Assembly: GCA_017405115.1 (NCBI GenBank)
Contig: JAFRBA010000107.1
Location: 3,662-67,661, forward strand
Length of the DNA: 64,000 nucleotides
DNA from: Kiritimatiellia bacterium
GTDB taxonomy: Bacteria > Verrucomicrobiota > Kiritimatiellia > RFP12 > UBA1067
Direction: 5' to 3'
Shown here in pieces: positions 34,378 through 41,808 of the stretch. The notes beneath the pieces are model-generated. The model saw only the letters and a program-made list of their open reading frames with translations, did no database searches and was not told the origin of the DNA. Every line of letters starts with the position of its first letter. Position 1 is the first letter of the stretch. The translations under genes were made by a program, and so were the position numbers.

Positions 34378-35072
34378 TGGGACAGAAAGTAAACCCCGTC
34401 GGTTTCCGCGTCGGCGTCAACCACGCCTGGGGCAGCCGCTGGTTCGCGCCCAAGAAGTCCTTCGGCGCGTTTCTCGTCGAGGATCAGCGCATCCGCGACG
34501 TGTGCAAGAAGCGCCTCGCCGAGGCCGGAATCTCCAGGATACTGGTCGAGCGCTACGCCAACCGCGTGCGCGTGACGCTCTTCAGCGCCCGTCCCGGCGT
34601 GATCATCGGCCGCAAGGGCGGAGACGTCGAGGCGGTCCGTACGGAGCTCGAGAAGCTGACCAAGAAGGAGGTCTACCTCGAGGTCAAGGAGGTCCAGGGC
34701 GCCGACGCCGATGCGCAGCTGGTGGCCGAGTCGATCGCCCAGCAGCTCGAGCGCCGCATCATGCTCAAGCGCGCGAGGAAGCGCGCCATGAAGGTCGCGA
34801 GGGACCTGGGCGACGACGGCATCAAGATCCACGCGGGCGGCCGCATCAACGGCGCCGAGATCGCGAGGGTCGAGTGGTCCCGCGAGGGCAAGGTGCCGCT
34901 TCACACGCTCCGCGCCAACATCGACTACGGTTTCGCGGAGGCAAACACCACGGCCGGCAAGATCGGCCTCAAGGTGTGGATCTGCAAAAGGGAAGGGTTC
35001 CAGGCCCGTCCGCCCCGCGGCGAGCGCCGCGGAGAGCGCCGCGAGCGCGGGGACCGCAAGGAGGGTCGCTAA
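34377..35072 (+). CDS. rpsC: 30S ribosomal protein S3
   Basis: A 231-residue S3 starting MGQKVNPVGFRVGVNHAWGS. The KH domain motif VIIGRKGGDVEAV is followed by QLERRIMLKRARKRAMKVAR and GRINGAEIARVEWSREG. The C-terminus is an Arg/Glu-rich tail (PPRGERRGERRERGDRKEGR) that extends beyond the conserved core. ATG 34377 overlaps the rplV stop (TAATG). Confidence 0.95.
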   Translation: MGQKVNPVGFRVGVNHAWGSRWFAPKKSFGAFLVEDQRIRDVCKKRLAEAGISRILVERYANRVRVTLFSARPGVIIGRKGGDVEAVRTELEKLTKKEVYLEVKEVQGADADAQLVAESIAQQLERRIMLKRARKRAMKVARDLGDDGIKIHAGGRINGAEIARVEWSREGKVPLHTLRANIDYGFAEANTTAGKIGLKVWICKREGFQARPPRGERRGERRERGDRKEGR

Positions 35073-35075
35073 GCC

Positions 35076-35498
35076 ATGCCTTTGATGCCAAAGAGAGTAA
35101 AGTACCGCAAGGTCTCCAAGGGGAACCGCGCGGGATACGCCACGTCGGGCACTGAGCTCGCATACGGCGAGTTCGGCCTGAAGGCGCTTACGCGCGGCCT
35201 TCTGACGGCCACGCAGATCGAGGCGTGCCGCGTCGCGATCAACCGCGAGATGAAGCGCAAGGGCAAGCTCTGGATCCGCGTGTTCCCGGACAAGCCCGTG
35301 ACGCGCAAGCCGATCGAGGTCCGCATGGGCGGGGGAAAGGGCAACCCGGAGTTCTGGGCGGCCGTCATCCTGCCGGGCAAGGTCCTCTTCGAGGTCGGCG
35401 GCGTCAGCGAGGAGATAGCCAAGGAGTGCCTCCGCCTCGCAGCGACGAAGATCGGCATCCACACGAAATTCATCACCCGCGCAGGAGTAAAGATCTGA
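35076..35498 (+). CDS. rplP: 50S ribosomal protein L16
   Basis: A 140-residue L16 with [25 protein letters not shown]-type block [16 protein letters not shown] and [20 protein letters not shown]. The stop overlaps the next start as TGATG, leaving no room for rpmC (L29), which normally follows. Confidence 0.95.
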   Translation: MPLMPKRVKYRKVSKGNRAGYATSGTELAYGEFGLKALTRGLLTATQIEACRVAINREMKRKGKLWIRVFPDKPVTRKPIEVRMGGGKGNPEFWAAVILPGKVLFEVGGVSEEIAKECLRLAATKIGIHTKFITRAGVKI

Positions 35499-35758
35499 TG
35501 AGCACGGAAAGCAGCAGCCGCGGCGCGCGCAAGATGCGCAAGGGCGTCGTCGTCTCCCGTATGGGGGCAAAGAGCGTGAAGGTCGCGGTCTCGTACCGCG
35601 AGCGCCACCCGATGTACGGCAAGATCGTCACGCGCACGAAGAACTACCATGTCCACGACGAGGCCGACACGGCCAAGGTCGGCGACACGGTGACCATCAT
35701 GGAAACGCGTCCGATGAGCGCCACGAAGCGCTGGCGCATCGTCGCGGACGCGAAGTAA
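35498..35758 (+). CDS. rpsQ: 30S ribosomal protein S17
   Basis: An 86-residue S17, starting [20 protein letters not shown], with KIVTRTKNYHVHDEADTAKV and ETRPMSATKRWRIV. It is coupled to rplP by the TGATG overlap. The N-terminal dozen residues are extra relative to the core family. Confidence 0.92.
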   Translation: MSTESSSRGARKMRKGVVVSRMGAKSVKVAVSYRERHPMYGKIVTRTKNYHVHDEADTAKVGDTVTIMETRPMSATKRWRIVADAK

Positions 35759-35772
35759 AAGGAGAAGCCGAC

Positions 35773-36138
35773 ATGCTTCAGGAACTCTCCAACCTAGTAG
35801 TTGCGGACAACACCGGCGCCAAGCGCGCCATGTGCTTCCGCATCCTAAAGCAGCGCAAGGAGTACGCCCACCTCGGGGACGTGATCCGCGTCGCCATCAA
35901 GGAGGCGTCGCCGACGTCCTCCATAAAGAAGGGCTCGGTCGCGACGGCCGTGATCATCCGCACCGGCCAGCCCATCCGCCGCGAGGACGGCTCGACGGTC
36001 CACTTCGACCAGAACGCCTGCGTCCTCGTCGACTCGAAGCTCAACCCGATCGGGACCCGCGTGTTCGGGCCCGTGGCGCGCGAGCTCCGCGAGAAGAACT
36101 ACATGAAGATACTCTCGATGGCCCCGGAAGTGGTCTGA
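35773..36138 (+). CDS. rplN: 50S ribosomal protein L14
   Basis: A 121-residue L14 (LVVADNTGAKRAMCFRIL, VIVRT-like VIIRTGQPIRREDG, FDQNACVLVD, GTRVFGPVARELREKNYMKI). It follows rpsQ by 14 bp. Confidence 0.95.
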   Translation: MLQELSNLVVADNTGAKRAMCFRILKQRKEYAHLGDVIRVAIKEASPTSSIKKGSVATAVIIRTGQPIRREDGSTVHFDQNACVLVDSKLNPIGTRVFGPVARELREKNYMKILSMAPEVV

Positions 36139-36153
36139 GAAGGAGCAAGGAAA

Positions 36154-36465
36154 ATGGCACTCGCAAGAATCAGGAAGAACGACACGGTGATCGTCACCTG
36201 CGGAAACGACGCGGGCAAGACGGGCACGGTGCTCAGCGTGAACGCCAAGAAGGGCACCGCGGTCGTGGGCGGCGTGAACGTCCACAAGAAGGCGGTGCGC
36301 CGCACCGAGAAGACCGCCGGCGGCCTCATCGAGCGGGAGTTCCCCGTCCGCTTGTGCAAGCTCATGCCCTACGACGCCGAGAAGAAGGCGGGCACGCGGG
36401 TCAGGACCGGCGACAAGGAGGGCAAGAAGTCCCGAGTCTCGGTCAAGAGCGGCAAGGCCCTCTAA
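36154..36465 (+). CDS. rplX: 50S ribosomal protein L24
   Basis: A 103-residue L24 with the KOW motif VIVTCGNDAGKTGTVLSV and VNVHKKAVRRTEKTAGG. It helps start 50S assembly. It follows rplN by 15 bp. Confidence 0.93.
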   Translation: MALARIRKNDTVIVTCGNDAGKTGTVLSVNAKKGTAVVGGVNVHKKAVRRTEKTAGGLIEREFPVRLCKLMPYDAEKKAGTRVRTGDKEGKKSRVSVKSGKAL

Positions 36466-36482
36466 GGAAGGAACGAACAGTC

Positions 36483-37016
36483 ATGGCAAGACTAAAAGAC
36501 GAATACGCGGGCCGGATGGTGGCGGAGCTCGAGAAGAAGCTCGGCACCACGAACAGGATGCTCGTTCCGCGTCTCCAGAAGATCGTGATCAACATGGGCT
36601 TCGGCATCGTGTCGAAGGACGAGCAGAAGACCCTGGTCGACGACCTGGCGACGATCACGGGCCAGAAGCCCATGCTCTGCCGCGCCAAGAAGTCGATCTC
36701 GAACTTCAAGCTGCGCGAGGGCATGGTGATCGGCGCGACGGTCACCCTCCGCGGCGACCGCATGTGGGAGTTCGCCGACCGCCTCATATCGGCGGCGCTG
36801 CCCCGCATACGCGACTTCCGCGGTGTTCCGAACCGCGGGTTCGACGGCGCGGGCAACTACACCCTCGGCATCAAGGAGCACACGATCTTCCCGGAGCTCG
36901 TGGACTCCGCCGTTCACTCCGGCATGGACATAACGTTCGTGACCTCATCCACCGACAACGCGGCCTGCAGGGAGCTTCTCGTCTCCATGGGCATGCCGTT
37001 CGCAGGAAGGAACTAA
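36483..37016 (+). CDS. rplE: 50S ribosomal protein L5
   Basis: A 177-residue L5; ATG 36483 gives MARLKDEYAGRMVAELEKKL. Blocks are LQKIVINMGFGIVSKDEQK, ITGQKPMLCRAKKSISNFKL and GRGNYTLGI-like GAGNYTLGIKEHTIFPE. It binds 5S rRNA. Confidence 0.95.
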   Translation: MARLKDEYAGRMVAELEKKLGTTNRMLVPRLQKIVINMGFGIVSKDEQKTLVDDLATITGQKPMLCRAKKSISNFKLREGMVIGATVTLRGDRMWEFADRLISAALPRIRDFRGVPNRGFDGAGNYTLGIKEHTIFPELVDSAVHSGMDITFVTSSTDNAACRELLVSMGMPFAGRN

Positions 37017-37019
37017 GTC

Positions 37020-37205
37020 ATGGCCAAGAAGTGCCTCATCGAAAAGCAGAAGCGCACGCCCAAGTTCAAGGTCCGCGCCTACAACCGCTGCCAGCGCTGC
37101 GGGCGGCGCCACGCGTATCTCCGCAAGTTCGGCGTCTGCCGTCTCTGCTTCCGCGAACTCGCCGTCGCCGGCCTCGTGCCGGGAGTGACGAAGGCGTCGT
37201 GGTAA
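37020..37205 (+). CDS. rpsN: 30S ribosomal protein S14, zinc-binding type Z
   Basis: A 61-residue S14 of the short, zinc-binding form. Cys residues 24, 27, 40 and 43 form the ribbon ([20 protein letters not shown]). It starts 3 bp after rplE. Confidence 0.94.
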   Translation: MAKKCLIEKQKRTPKFKVRAYNRCQRCGRRHAYLRKFGVCRLCFRELAVAGLVPGVTKASW

Positions 37206-37230
37206 CGTAAGAAGAAAAGGAGTCCAGCAC

Positions 37231-37623
37231 ATGTCCATAGATCCAATTTCCGACATGCTCACGACGATCCGCAACGGTCTGAAGGCCCGCCTTTTCTCCG
37301 TCGAGACGCCTGCGAGCGGACTGAAGGGCGAGATCGCCCGCGTCATGAAGGAGTCCGGCTACATCGCCGACTTCGTCACGACGTCGGAGTTTCCGAAGCG
37401 CCTCGTGATCACGCTGAAGTACACTGATCGGGCGCAGCCCGCGATAACCGAGCTCAAGCGCATATCCAAGCCCGGGCTGCGGAGGTTCGTCTCCGTCCCC
37501 GAGATTCCGTCCGTCCTGGACGGCATGGGGCTTGCGATCCTCTCGACCTCGAAGGGCGTCATGTCCGGCGCCGATGCGAAGAAGGCGAGGATCGGCGGCG
37601 AGCTCATCTGCACGGTCGCTTAA
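37231..37623 (+). CDS. rpsH: 30S ribosomal protein S8
   Basis: A 130-residue S8 with DPISDMLTTIRNGLKAR, SKPGLRRFVSVPEIP, GLAILSTSKGVMS and IGGELICTVA. It binds the central domain of 16S rRNA and, in other bacteria, represses the spc operon. Confidence 0.94.
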   Translation: MSIDPISDMLTTIRNGLKARLFSVETPASGLKGEIARVMKESGYIADFVTTSEFPKRLVITLKYTDRAQPAITELKRISKPGLRRFVSVPEIPSVLDGMGLAILSTSKGVMSGADAKKARIGGELICTVA

Positions 37624-37642
37624 TCAACAGGAGTCCAAGACA

Positions 37643-38179
37643 ATGTCTCGAATCGGCAAAGAACCCGTCAAGCTCGCGGATGGAGTGACAGTCTCCGTCG
37701 AGGGCCAGAAGGTGACGGTAAAGGGGAAGCTCGGCGAGCTCTCCTACACGATGCATGAGGGCATCACGGCGAAGGCGGAGGATGGCAAGGTGGTCGTCTC
37801 GTGCGAAGACGACGCCAGGCTCGGCAACTTCCACGGCCTCGCCCGCGCGCTGATCCACAACATGGTGGTTGGCGTGTCGCAGGGCTACAAGAAGCAGCTC
37901 TCGATCGAGGGAACCGGCTTCAAGGCCGTCCTGAAGGGCAAGGAGCTCGCGCTCTCGCTCGGCTTCGCGAACCCGAAGGTGTTCGTCGTGCCGGAGGGCG
38001 TCACGTGCACCGTCGAGAACGACGGCCTGCAGGTCACGCTCGTCGGAGTCGACAAGGCCGTCGTAGGCGAGTCCGCGGCCCGCATACGCGCGTACTACCC
38101 GGCCGAGCCCTACAAGGGCAAGGGCATCAAGTACGTCGGCGAGCACATCCGCCGCAAACAAGGAAAGAAGGTGGCCTAA
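37643..38179 (+). CDS. rplF: 50S ribosomal protein L6
   Basis: A 178-residue L6 (MSRIGKEPVKLADGVTVSVE, GLARALIHNMVVGVSQGYKK, EPYKGKGIKYVGEHIRRKQG). Two repeated beta-alpha units are evident. The stop overlaps the rplR start by one base. Confidence 0.95.
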   Translation: MSRIGKEPVKLADGVTVSVEGQKVTVKGKLGELSYTMHEGITAKAEDGKVVVSCEDDARLGNFHGLARALIHNMVVGVSQGYKKQLSIEGTGFKAVLKGKELALSLGFANPKVFVVPEGVTCTVENDGLQVTLVGVDKAVVGESAARIRAYYPAEPYKGKGIKYVGEHIRRKQGKKVA

Positions 38180-38544
38180 TGAGCTTCAACCGCAAAGCAC
38201 AGCGCCAGAAGCGGCATCTCCGCCTGCGCCAGCGCATCGTCGGCACCGCGGAGCGTCCGCGACTGTCGATCTGCGTGACCAACAAGCATCTCTACGTCCA
38301 GTTCATCGACGACGACGCGGGGCGCACGCTCGCCCAGGCGAACAGCCTGAAGGACGCGCACGCCAACCTCGCCACTGCCAAGGCGCTCGGCGCCGCGGCG
38401 GCGGAGGCCGCGAAGGCCGCGGGCATCTCGACCGTTGTTGTCGACCGCGGCGGCAACAAGTACACTGGCCGCGTCGCGGCAATCGTCGAGGCCGCCGTGG
38501 AGGCCGGCCTCTCCATCAGCGCCAAGAAAGAGGAGGATCGGTAA
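38179..38544 (+). CDS. rplR: 50S ribosomal protein L18
   Basis: A 121-residue L18 (QKRHLRLRQRIVGTAERPRL, HLYVQFIDDDAGRTLAQANS and the terminal VVDRGGNKYTGRVAAIVEAA). It binds 5S rRNA with L5. ATG 38179 overlaps the rplF stop. Confidence 0.93.
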   Translation: MSFNRKAQRQKRHLRLRQRIVGTAERPRLSICVTNKHLYVQFIDDDAGRTLAQANSLKDAHANLATAKALGAAAAEAAKAAGISTVVVDRGGNKYTGRVAAIVEAAVEAGLSISAKKEEDR

Positions 38545-38547
38545 GTC

Positions 38548-39042
38548 ATGGCATTCAATCGCGACAAGCGCTCCGACCAGGGCGCCGAGGACAACCTCGA
38601 CGAGCACACAGTGTTCATCAACAGGTGCGCGAAGACCGTAAAGGGCGGCCGCCGCATGAGCTTCTCGGCCGTGATCGTCGTCGGCGACAAGGCCGGCAAG
38701 GTCGGCGTGGGCTTCGGCAAGGCCAACGAGGTCGCGGACGCGATCCGCAAGGGCGGCGAGGCCGCCCGCAAGGACATGCGCGCCATCACGCTCCGCGGCA
38801 AGACCATCCCGCACGACGTCGAGGGCGTGTGCGACGGCGGCCGCGTGATCCTGAAGCCGGCGCCCGACGGCACCGGCCTCATCGTCGGCGGCGGCATGCG
38901 CCCCGTCCTCGAGGCTGTCGGCATCCGCGACGCAGTGGGCAAGTCCCTCGGCTCCAAGAACCGGCTCAACGTGGTCAAGGCCACGATGAACGCGCTCATG
39001 AAGCTGCGCAGCGCCGAGGAGATCGCGGCGATACGCGCGTAG
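38548..39042 (+). CDS. rpsE: 30S ribosomal protein S5
   Basis: A 164-residue S5 with TVKGGRRMSFSAVIVVGDK, KVGVGFGKANEVADAIRKG, APDGTGLIVGGGMRPVLEAV and GSKNRLNVVKATMNALMKL. Only 34 bp separate it from rplO, so rpmD (L30), which often lies here, is absent. Confidence 0.95.
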   Translation: MAFNRDKRSDQGAEDNLDEHTVFINRCAKTVKGGRRMSFSAVIVVGDKAGKVGVGFGKANEVADAIRKGGEAARKDMRAITLRGKTIPHDVEGVCDGGRVILKPAPDGTGLIVGGGMRPVLEAVGIRDAVGKSLGSKNRLNVVKATMNALMKLRSAEEIAAIRA

Positions 39043-39076
39043 CGAAGGAAGAAGGATAAAGGAAGAAGGTAGAAGT

Positions 39077-39514
39077 ATGGAACTTCACAATCTTACGAAC
39101 ACCCCTGGGGCGAGGAAGCGCAGGAAGCGCGTCGGCCGCGGATGCGGCTCGGGCATGGGCAAGACCTCCACGAGGGGCCACAAGGGCCAGGCCGCGCGCA
39201 AGGGCCACAAGCACAAGCTCCAGTTCGAGGGCGGCCAGATGCCGCTCGTCAGGCGCCTGCCAAAGCGCGGCTTCAACAACGCCGCGTTCGGGGCGAAGGC
39301 GTTCGGCGTCAACCTGTCCGAGCTCGAGAAGAGGTTCGAGACCGGCGCCGAGATCACGGTCGCCGCGCTCGCCAAGGCAGGCCTTACGGACAACAAGCGC
39401 CCGAAGGTCAAGATCCTCGGAACCGGCGAGCTGACCAAGAAGTTCACGGTCAAGGTCCCCTGCTCGGCCTCCGCCAAGGCGAAGATCGAGAAGGCGGGCG
39501 GAACCGTCGCCTGA
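39077..39514 (+). CDS. rplO: 50S ribosomal protein L15
   Basis: A 145-residue L15, starting MELHNLTNTPGARKRRKRVG, with GCGSGMGKTSTRGHKGQ and GGQMPLVRRLPKRGFNN. It ends the operon: a strong terminator follows 20 bp later and secY is not present. Confidence 0.94.
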   Translation: MELHNLTNTPGARKRRKRVGRGCGSGMGKTSTRGHKGQAARKGHKHKLQFEGGQMPLVRRLPKRGFNNAAFGAKAFGVNLSELEKRFETGAEITVAALAKAGLTDNKRPKVKILGTGELTKKFTVKVPCSASAKAKIEKAGGTVA

Positions 39515-39534
39515 CGCTTTTCACAAGGACGAGC

Positions 39535-39575
39535 AAAAACAGAAGGTCTGCGGCAGCCCGCAGGCCTTCTGTTTT
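39535..39575 (+). terminator. Rho-independent terminator of the ribosomal protein operon
   Basis: A long hairpin with arms ACAGAAGGtCTGCGG and CCCGCAGgCCTTCTGT is followed by TTTTGC; A residues lie on the 5' side, so it could work on both strands. Confidence 0.8.
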
Positions 39576-39667
39576 GCTTCTCACGGCTGTTTCCGAGCGG
39601 GGCGTTTTACATGTTCTACACGGCTAAAACGTTTAGTGTCAATCGTTAAGGTGGAATATGGCTTGCG

Positions 39668-39774
39668 CCAATACGCCGAATGAAATGCTGCCAAACTACC
39701 GAATGATGCTTCGCCAAACTACCGAATGAAGTTCTGCCAAACTACCGAATGATACCTCGCCAAACTACCGAATG
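39668..39774. repeat. Array of 23-bp tandem repeats
   Basis: Units begin at 39668 (degenerate), 39691, 39714, 39737 and 39760 (partial). Each begins CCAAACTACCGAATG and has a variable 8-bp tail such as ATGCTTCG, AAGTTCTG or ATACCTCG. The array ends 27 bp before the -10 of the downstream ATPase gene. There are no spacers of CRISPR size. The remaining non-coding part (39576-39667) shows nothing else recognisable. Confidence 0.8.
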
Positions 39775-39801
39775 GCAGTTGCTGCGCAACGGATTTTATG
39801 C

Positions 39802-39807
39802 TACAAT
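39802..39807 (+). promoter_or_regulatory. -10 element of the AAA ATPase gene
   Basis: TACAAT (in ATGCTACAATATCC) lies 9 nt before ATG 39817 with no Shine-Dalgarno between, indicating a leaderless or near-leaderless transcript. Confidence 0.5.
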
Positions 39808-39816
39808 ATCCGGGAA

Positions 39817-41100
39817 ATGACAGAAAACTATAGAAAAAGAATCGCAGATAAGATCCTTGCAGATAGACTGGAAGGAGCGGGGGCTGTTCTTGTTGAAGGT
39901 GCAAAATGGTGTGGCAAGACGACCACCTGTGAGCAAGTCGCAAGAAGCATCCTTTACATGGGTGATCCCGATTCGAAGAAGAAGAACCTCCAATTGGCGG
40001 AAATTAACATAAAGCGACTGCTTGAAGGCGATTCTCCAAGGCTCATAGACGAATGGCAGGAATTCCCGCGCTTTTGGGATGCTGTTCGCTTTCAAGTGGA
40101 CCATAGACCGGGTTTTGGTCATTTCATTCTCACGGGGTCTGCAGTGCCTCCAGATACGGAGGAGATATCCCACACCGGAACTGGACGCATCTCGCGAATG
40201 ACAATGCGTCCCATGACATTGTGGGAGTCTGGTGATTCATGCGGCGGCGTGTCGCTTTCGTCGCTTTTGCGCGGGGAGGAATTGCCAGAGGGGGAGTGCA
40301 GACCTCTTGAATTGGAGAGGGTGGCGTATCTTGTTTGCAGAGGAGGTTGGCCGCAGGCGACGGAGCAGCGCGAGGAGATAGCGCTTATGAGGGCGTATGA
40401 CTATTACAACGACGTTGTAAACTTCGACATATCGCGCGTCGACAAGATCCCTCGCGATCCCAACCGCGTCATGCGTCTCATGCGTTCGTATTCACGGCTT
40501 CAATGCACACAGTCAAATCTTACGGCGATTCGGCTTGACATGAAGGAACACGACACGAGGGGGCTTGATGAGGATACCATCTACTCGTACTTAAACGCCC
40601 TTCGGAAGATATTTGTAGTGGAGGACATGCCTGCGTGGTGTCCGAATCTTACGTCCAAGGCGGTTGTGCGCACATCAGATACTCGCTATTTCACAGATCC
40701 GTCAATAGCGGCGGCGGCGTTGGGCGTTGGCCCTGGCGACCTTATGAACGATCTGCGGTCGTTCGGGCGGCTTTTTGAAGTTATGGCCATACGCGATCTG
40801 CGTGTGTATGCCGAGGCGACCTTCGGTTCGGTAAGCCATTATTTGGACAAGAACGGGCTGGAGTGCGATGCAGTTGTCCACTTGAGGAACGGGACGTACG
40901 GTCTTGTGGAGATTAAGCTTGGCGGCGAAAGCCTTGTAGAGGAGGGTGCGGCGACGCTTAACGGCCTTGCCAAGATCGTTGACACTTCAAAAATGAAGGC
41001 ACCTGCATTCAAGATGGTGCTAACGGCTGTGGGGGAAGTCGTATACAGGCGAAAGGACGATGGCGTGATTGTCTGTCCGCTTGCTGCATTGAAACCGTGA
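39817..41100 (+). CDS. AAA ATPase with DUF4143-type C-terminal domain
   Basis: A 427-residue ATP-binding protein of noticeably lower GC than the ribosomal genes before it. Walker A is VEGAKWCGKTT at 26-36 and the Walker B/DEWQ box is LIDEWQEFPRFWDAVRF. ILTGSAVPP is the sensor-like strand. The C-terminal domain has LDKNGLECDAVVHL and YGLVEIKLGG, which resemble the D/E-x-K core of PD-(D/E)XK folds. It belongs to a different subgroup from the ATPase at 24940. The function of this family is unresolved. It is separated from the operons on both sides and preceded by the tandem-repeat array. Confidence 0.8.
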   Translation: MTENYRKRIADKILADRLEGAGAVLVEGAKWCGKTTTCEQVARSILYMGDPDSKKKNLQLAEINIKRLLEGDSPRLIDEWQEFPRFWDAVRFQVDHRPGFGHFILTGSAVPPDTEEISHTGTGRISRMTMRPMTLWESGDSCGGVSLSSLLRGEELPEGECRPLELERVAYLVCRGGWPQATEQREEIALMRAYDYYNDVVNFDISRVDKIPRDPNRVMRLMRSYSRLQCTQSNLTAIRLDMKEHDTRGLDEDTIYSYLNALRKIFVVEDMPAWCPNLTSKAVVRTSDTRYFTDPSIAAAALGVGPGDLMNDLRSFGRLFEVMAIRDLRVYAEATFGSVSHYLDKNGLECDAVVHLRNGTYGLVEIKLGGESLVEEGAATLNGLAKIVDTSKMKAPAFKMVLTAVGEVVYRRKDDGVIVCPLAALKP

Positions 41101-41184
41101 CATAATAATTTCGTGTTCTGAATCGTGTTGGCAAACTGCGCGTGTAAAACATAAAGCCCTTCTTCTTTTCCCTGGAATCATCCG

Positions 41185-41808
41185 CTAGATGGAAATGATG
41201 CCGAGGTTGACGGCCTGCGTCGCGGCCTCGGTGCGTGACGAGACCTCAAGAATCGAGTAGATGTTCTTCAGGTGGTCCTTCACGCCGTTCACGCCAATGC
41301 CCACCAGGCGGGCAATGTCTTGATTCGAAAAACCCTTCGCGACAAGACCGAGTATCTCAAGTTGGCGTGTCGACAGGTTGGGGACGGGCTGTTCGGCCCT
41401 CATGTTGTTCTCAATCTCCTTGCTGACCACGCGCCCGCCTGCGGCCACCGTCCGTATCGCGTTGATTATCTCTTGCTGGCTGGACGTCTTGACCATCGCG
41501 CCCGCCGCGCCGGCGGCGAGAATCTTCTTGATGTCGCTGGAGGTTCCGAACGTTGTCAGCACAAGGATCTTCGCGTTCGGCGTCGCCTTCAATATCTCCA
41601 CGGTCGCGTCGACGCCGCTCATCTTTGGCATCATGATGTCCATGAGGATTACGTCTGGCTTCAGTTCCAGCGCGAGCCGCACGGCGCCTTCGCCGTTGTC
41701 CGTCTCTCCGACGACGGTCATGTCAGTTTCGAACGATATGATAGTCGCTATTCCCATGCGCACGACAAGATGGTCGTCGGCGAGAAGGATTCTGGTGGGC
41801 GGTTTCAT
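41185..41808 (-). CDS. NarL/LuxR-type response regulator
   Basis: A 207-residue response regulator. The receiver domain has acidic D11-D12, phospho-acceptor D57 in ILMDIMMPKMSG, Thr near 84 in LVLTTFG and K107 in AMVKTSS. The C-terminal LuxR helix-turn-helix (residues 143-205) contains LSTRQLEILGLVAKGFSNQD and GVKDHLKNIYSILEVSSR. Its ATG overlaps the stop of the kinase gene by 4 bases, so the two form a phosphorelay pair. Target genes are not evident. Confidence 0.9.
   Translation of the reverse strand: MKPPTRILLADDHLVVRMGIATIISFETDMTVVGETDNGEGAVRLALELKPDVILMDIMMPKMSGVDATVEILKATPNAKILVLTTFGTSSDIKKILAAGAAGAMVKTSSQQEIINAIRTVAAGGRVVSKEIENNMRAEQPVPNLSTRQLEILGLVAKGFSNQDIARLVGIGVNGVKDHLKNIYSILEVSSRTEAATQAVNLGIISI

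Noticed and set aside
35498..35540. Hidden L29 gene fused to the S17 N-terminus
   Set aside because: The extra S17 residues are about a dozen and Ser/Arg-rich, far too short for L29 and without its motifs.
39668..39774. CRISPR array
   Set aside because: The units are contiguous 23-bp repeats with 8-bp variable tails; spacers of about 30 bp are absent and no cas genes are nearby.
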